Source: an uncultured Lachnospiraceae bacterium (lineage in GTDB: Bacteria; Bacillota; Clostridia; Lachnospirales; Lachnospiraceae). From it: a stretch of DNA of 6,266 bases. Positions 5,568 to 6,266 of this stretch are shown in pieces. Both the position numbers and the translations under genes were made by a program. The DNA is taken from NCBI GenBank assembly GCA_910585255.1, contig CAJUEI010000209.1, positions 1-6,266 on the forward strand, given 5' to 3'. Under the pieces are notes generated by a model. The model was not told the DNA's origin, searched no databases, and was given only the letters and a program-made list of their open reading frames with translations. How positions within the stretch are numbered: the stretch's first letter is position 1; each line of letters starts with the position of its first letter.

Positions 5568-6005
5568 TTACAAATCTTTTTCTATCTCCTCTAAAAGCTG
5601 ATTTACCTTCTCCTTCTGTTCTTCCGTCAAGTTCTCTTTTCCACAAAAAGAGGCCACCAAAGAAAAAAAGGAAGAAAAACCCAAACATTTCTTTAACTTC
5701 TGCTTTATAACTGCCTGATCATACTCCTTTCTGCTTATAATGGGAAAATAAAAATGATGTAATCCACGCTGCACCATATTCACATACCCTTTTTCATGAA
5801 TCTTAAAAAGAATTGTACTCTTTGTTCCCTGCGGCTGTTCAAAATTCGGATTTTTATAAATCTCCTCACTACTAATCCCCCCCGGATTCTGCCAAATCAG
5901 CTTCATAAACTCATACTCTCCTGGAGACAGCTTCTTAAGCCCTCCAATATCCTCTAAACACTCACTTCTTCTACCTGGCTTTTTTAAAATTTTCTCTTCT
6001 TTCAT
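5568..6005 (-). CDS. BlaI/MecI-family winged-helix repressor
   Basis: The 145-residue protein matches the family layout. LSPGEYEFMKLIWQNPGGIS (26-45) corresponds to the ISxxEWxVMxxIW start of BlaI. TKSTILFKIHEKGYV (61-75) occupies the recognition-helix position, and HHFYFPII (83-90) the wing strand. The C-terminal dimerisation part (92-145) ends ENLTEEQKEKVNQLLEEIEK, as in BlaI. Such proteins bind operators as dimers and repress beta-lactamase or other cell-envelope genes until a BlaR1/MecR1 peptidase triggers their cleavage. The cleavage region (LNF in BlaI of S. aureus) aligns with A118-S119-F120. It carries about 25 extra N-terminal residues rich in Lys/Arg. The ATG at 6005 has AAAGGA 7 nt upstream. 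The downstream BlaR1-like gene is broken, so this repressor may be uncoupled from its normal inducer. No beta-lactamase is in view, so the target is unknown. Confidence 0.9.
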   Translation of the reverse strand: MKEEKILKKPGRRSECLEDIGGLKKLSPGEYEFMKLIWQNPGGISSEEIYKNPNFEQPQGTKSTILFKIHEKGYVNMVQRGLHHFYFPIISRKEYDQAVIKQKLKKCLGFSSFFSLVASFCGKENLTEEQKEKVNQLLEEIEKDL

Positions 6006-6020
6006 CTTTTTTTCCTTTCT
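6006..6020 (-). promoter_or_regulatory. Ribosome binding site of the BlaI-like gene
   Basis: AAAGGA (6018-6013) lies 7 nt before the ATG at 6005, supporting that start and hence the N-terminal extension. Confidence 0.75.
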
Positions 6021-6035
6021 TAAATAAATTATTTA
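6021..6035. promoter_or_regulatory. Palindrome at the BlaI transcription start, candidate operator
   Basis: TAAATAAATTATTTA is a perfect 7-1-7 inverted repeat placed at the predicted start of transcription of the BlaI-like gene, where an autoregulatory operator would sit. It lacks the TACA/TGTA half-sites of the staphylococcal BlaI/MecI operators, and AT-rich DNA makes such palindromes common, so confidence is low. Confidence 0.25.
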
Positions 6036-6040
6036 TATTT

Positions 6041-6069
6041 AAAATAGCATAATATATAAAACATATCAA
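6041..6069 (-). promoter_or_regulatory. Promoter of the BlaI-like gene
   Basis: On the minus strand TTGATA (6069-6064, 5 of 6) is followed after 17 nt by TATTTT (6046-6041, 4 of 6), with TG one base before it (TGCTATTTT). This would start transcription near 6034, just upstream of the ribosome binding site, giving a leader of about 29 nt. Confidence 0.5.
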
Positions 6070-6089
6070 CACTTTATTAAAATAAAATA

Positions 6090-6260
6090 ATGACCACACC
6101 CCATTACCCATCCTCCATCAAAAACCAACAGCAAAACGTCTATCTCTATTGCGGAAAAAACAGCCAGAGTGCGGGATGTTTACGATGTGACTTCGAAGGA
6201 AAGCTAGAAGCTCTTAGAGACTGTCTAATATCTTTTCATTTTCTTCCCAATGTGTTATAA
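6090..6260 (+). other. Compositionally distinct block with a doubtful 56-codon ORF
   Basis: Between the BlaI promoter and the window edge lies a block of clearly higher GC than the AT-rich DNA around it. On the plus strand it is open from ATG 6090 for 56 codons, containing VYLYCGKNSQSAGCLRCDFE and four cysteines. No ribosome binding site precedes the ATG, and the end of the frame runs into a promoter, so I do not call a gene. The change in composition suggests a remnant or a dispersed repeat. I see no intact mobile-element gene or terminal inverted repeats. Confidence 0.3.
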
Positions 6261-6261
6261 T
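6233..6261 (+). promoter_or_regulatory. Outward-facing extended -10 promoter at the right edge
   Basis: On the plus strand TTTTCA (6233-6238, 4 of 6) is followed by a 17-nt spacer and a perfect TATAAT (6256-6261) with an upstream TG (TGTTATAAT). It points out of the window, implying a divergently transcribed gene starting just to the right of the BlaI module. Confidence 0.5.
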
Positions 6262-6266
6262 AACAA

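Noticed and set aside
1..6266. tRNA, rRNA, CRISPR array or complete insertion sequence
   Set aside because: I found no cloverleaf-like GC-rich segments, no evenly spaced identical repeats outside the LRR coding DNA, and no transposase-like frame.

Overview
The window is low-GC DNA with purine-rich ribosome binding sites, sigmaA-type promoters, a BlaI/MecI-family repressor and a lipoprotein built on SDS22/internalin-like leucine-rich repeats. This points to a Bacillota genome, most plausibly a gut Clostridia/Lachnospiraceae member; that placement is inference, because no rRNA or core marker is present. All well-supported genes are on the minus strand, so the transcription order runs from right to left.

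Right edge (about 6266-6006): a short region without a confident gene. It holds an outward-facing extended -10 promoter on the plus strand at the edge, a compositionally different block of about 170 bases with an unlikely plus-strand ORF, and then the minus-strand promoter and ribosome binding site of the BlaI-like gene.

BlaI module (6005-4947): an apparently intact BlaI/MecI-type repressor is followed by three overlapping or adjacent fragments in three different frames. Restoring one A in an A5 run and one T in a T7 run joins them into a single protein of about 195 residues. This has three transmembrane segments and a C-terminal beta-rich domain. The layout matches the membrane part of a BlaR1/M56 sensor peptidase, the usual partner of BlaI, but the zinc-protease core (HExxH) is absent. 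I read it as a decayed or internally deleted BlaR1-like gene.

LRR lipoprotein (4927-2741): a strong promoter (TTTACA-N17-TATAAT) is followed by a leader of about 160 nt carrying one or two very short ORFs. Each is linked to the next start by an ATGA overlap. The main product is a 663-residue surface lipoprotein with a Ser/Thr/Glu-rich stalk and about twenty 22-residue leucine-rich repeats in two modules, each opened by a near-duplicate cap.

Left part (2699-1): the start of an operon with its own extended -10 promoter. It encodes a SWIM zinc-finger protein of the YehQ-like type and, 12 nt after it, a helical-repeat (HEAT-like) protein that runs off the left edge and is the largest incomplete gene. 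This pair is typical of SWIM/MoxR/VWA gene clusters, so a MoxR AAA+ ATPase and a VWA-domain protein are predicted beyond the edge. The three minus-strand units look like neighbours rather than one pathway.
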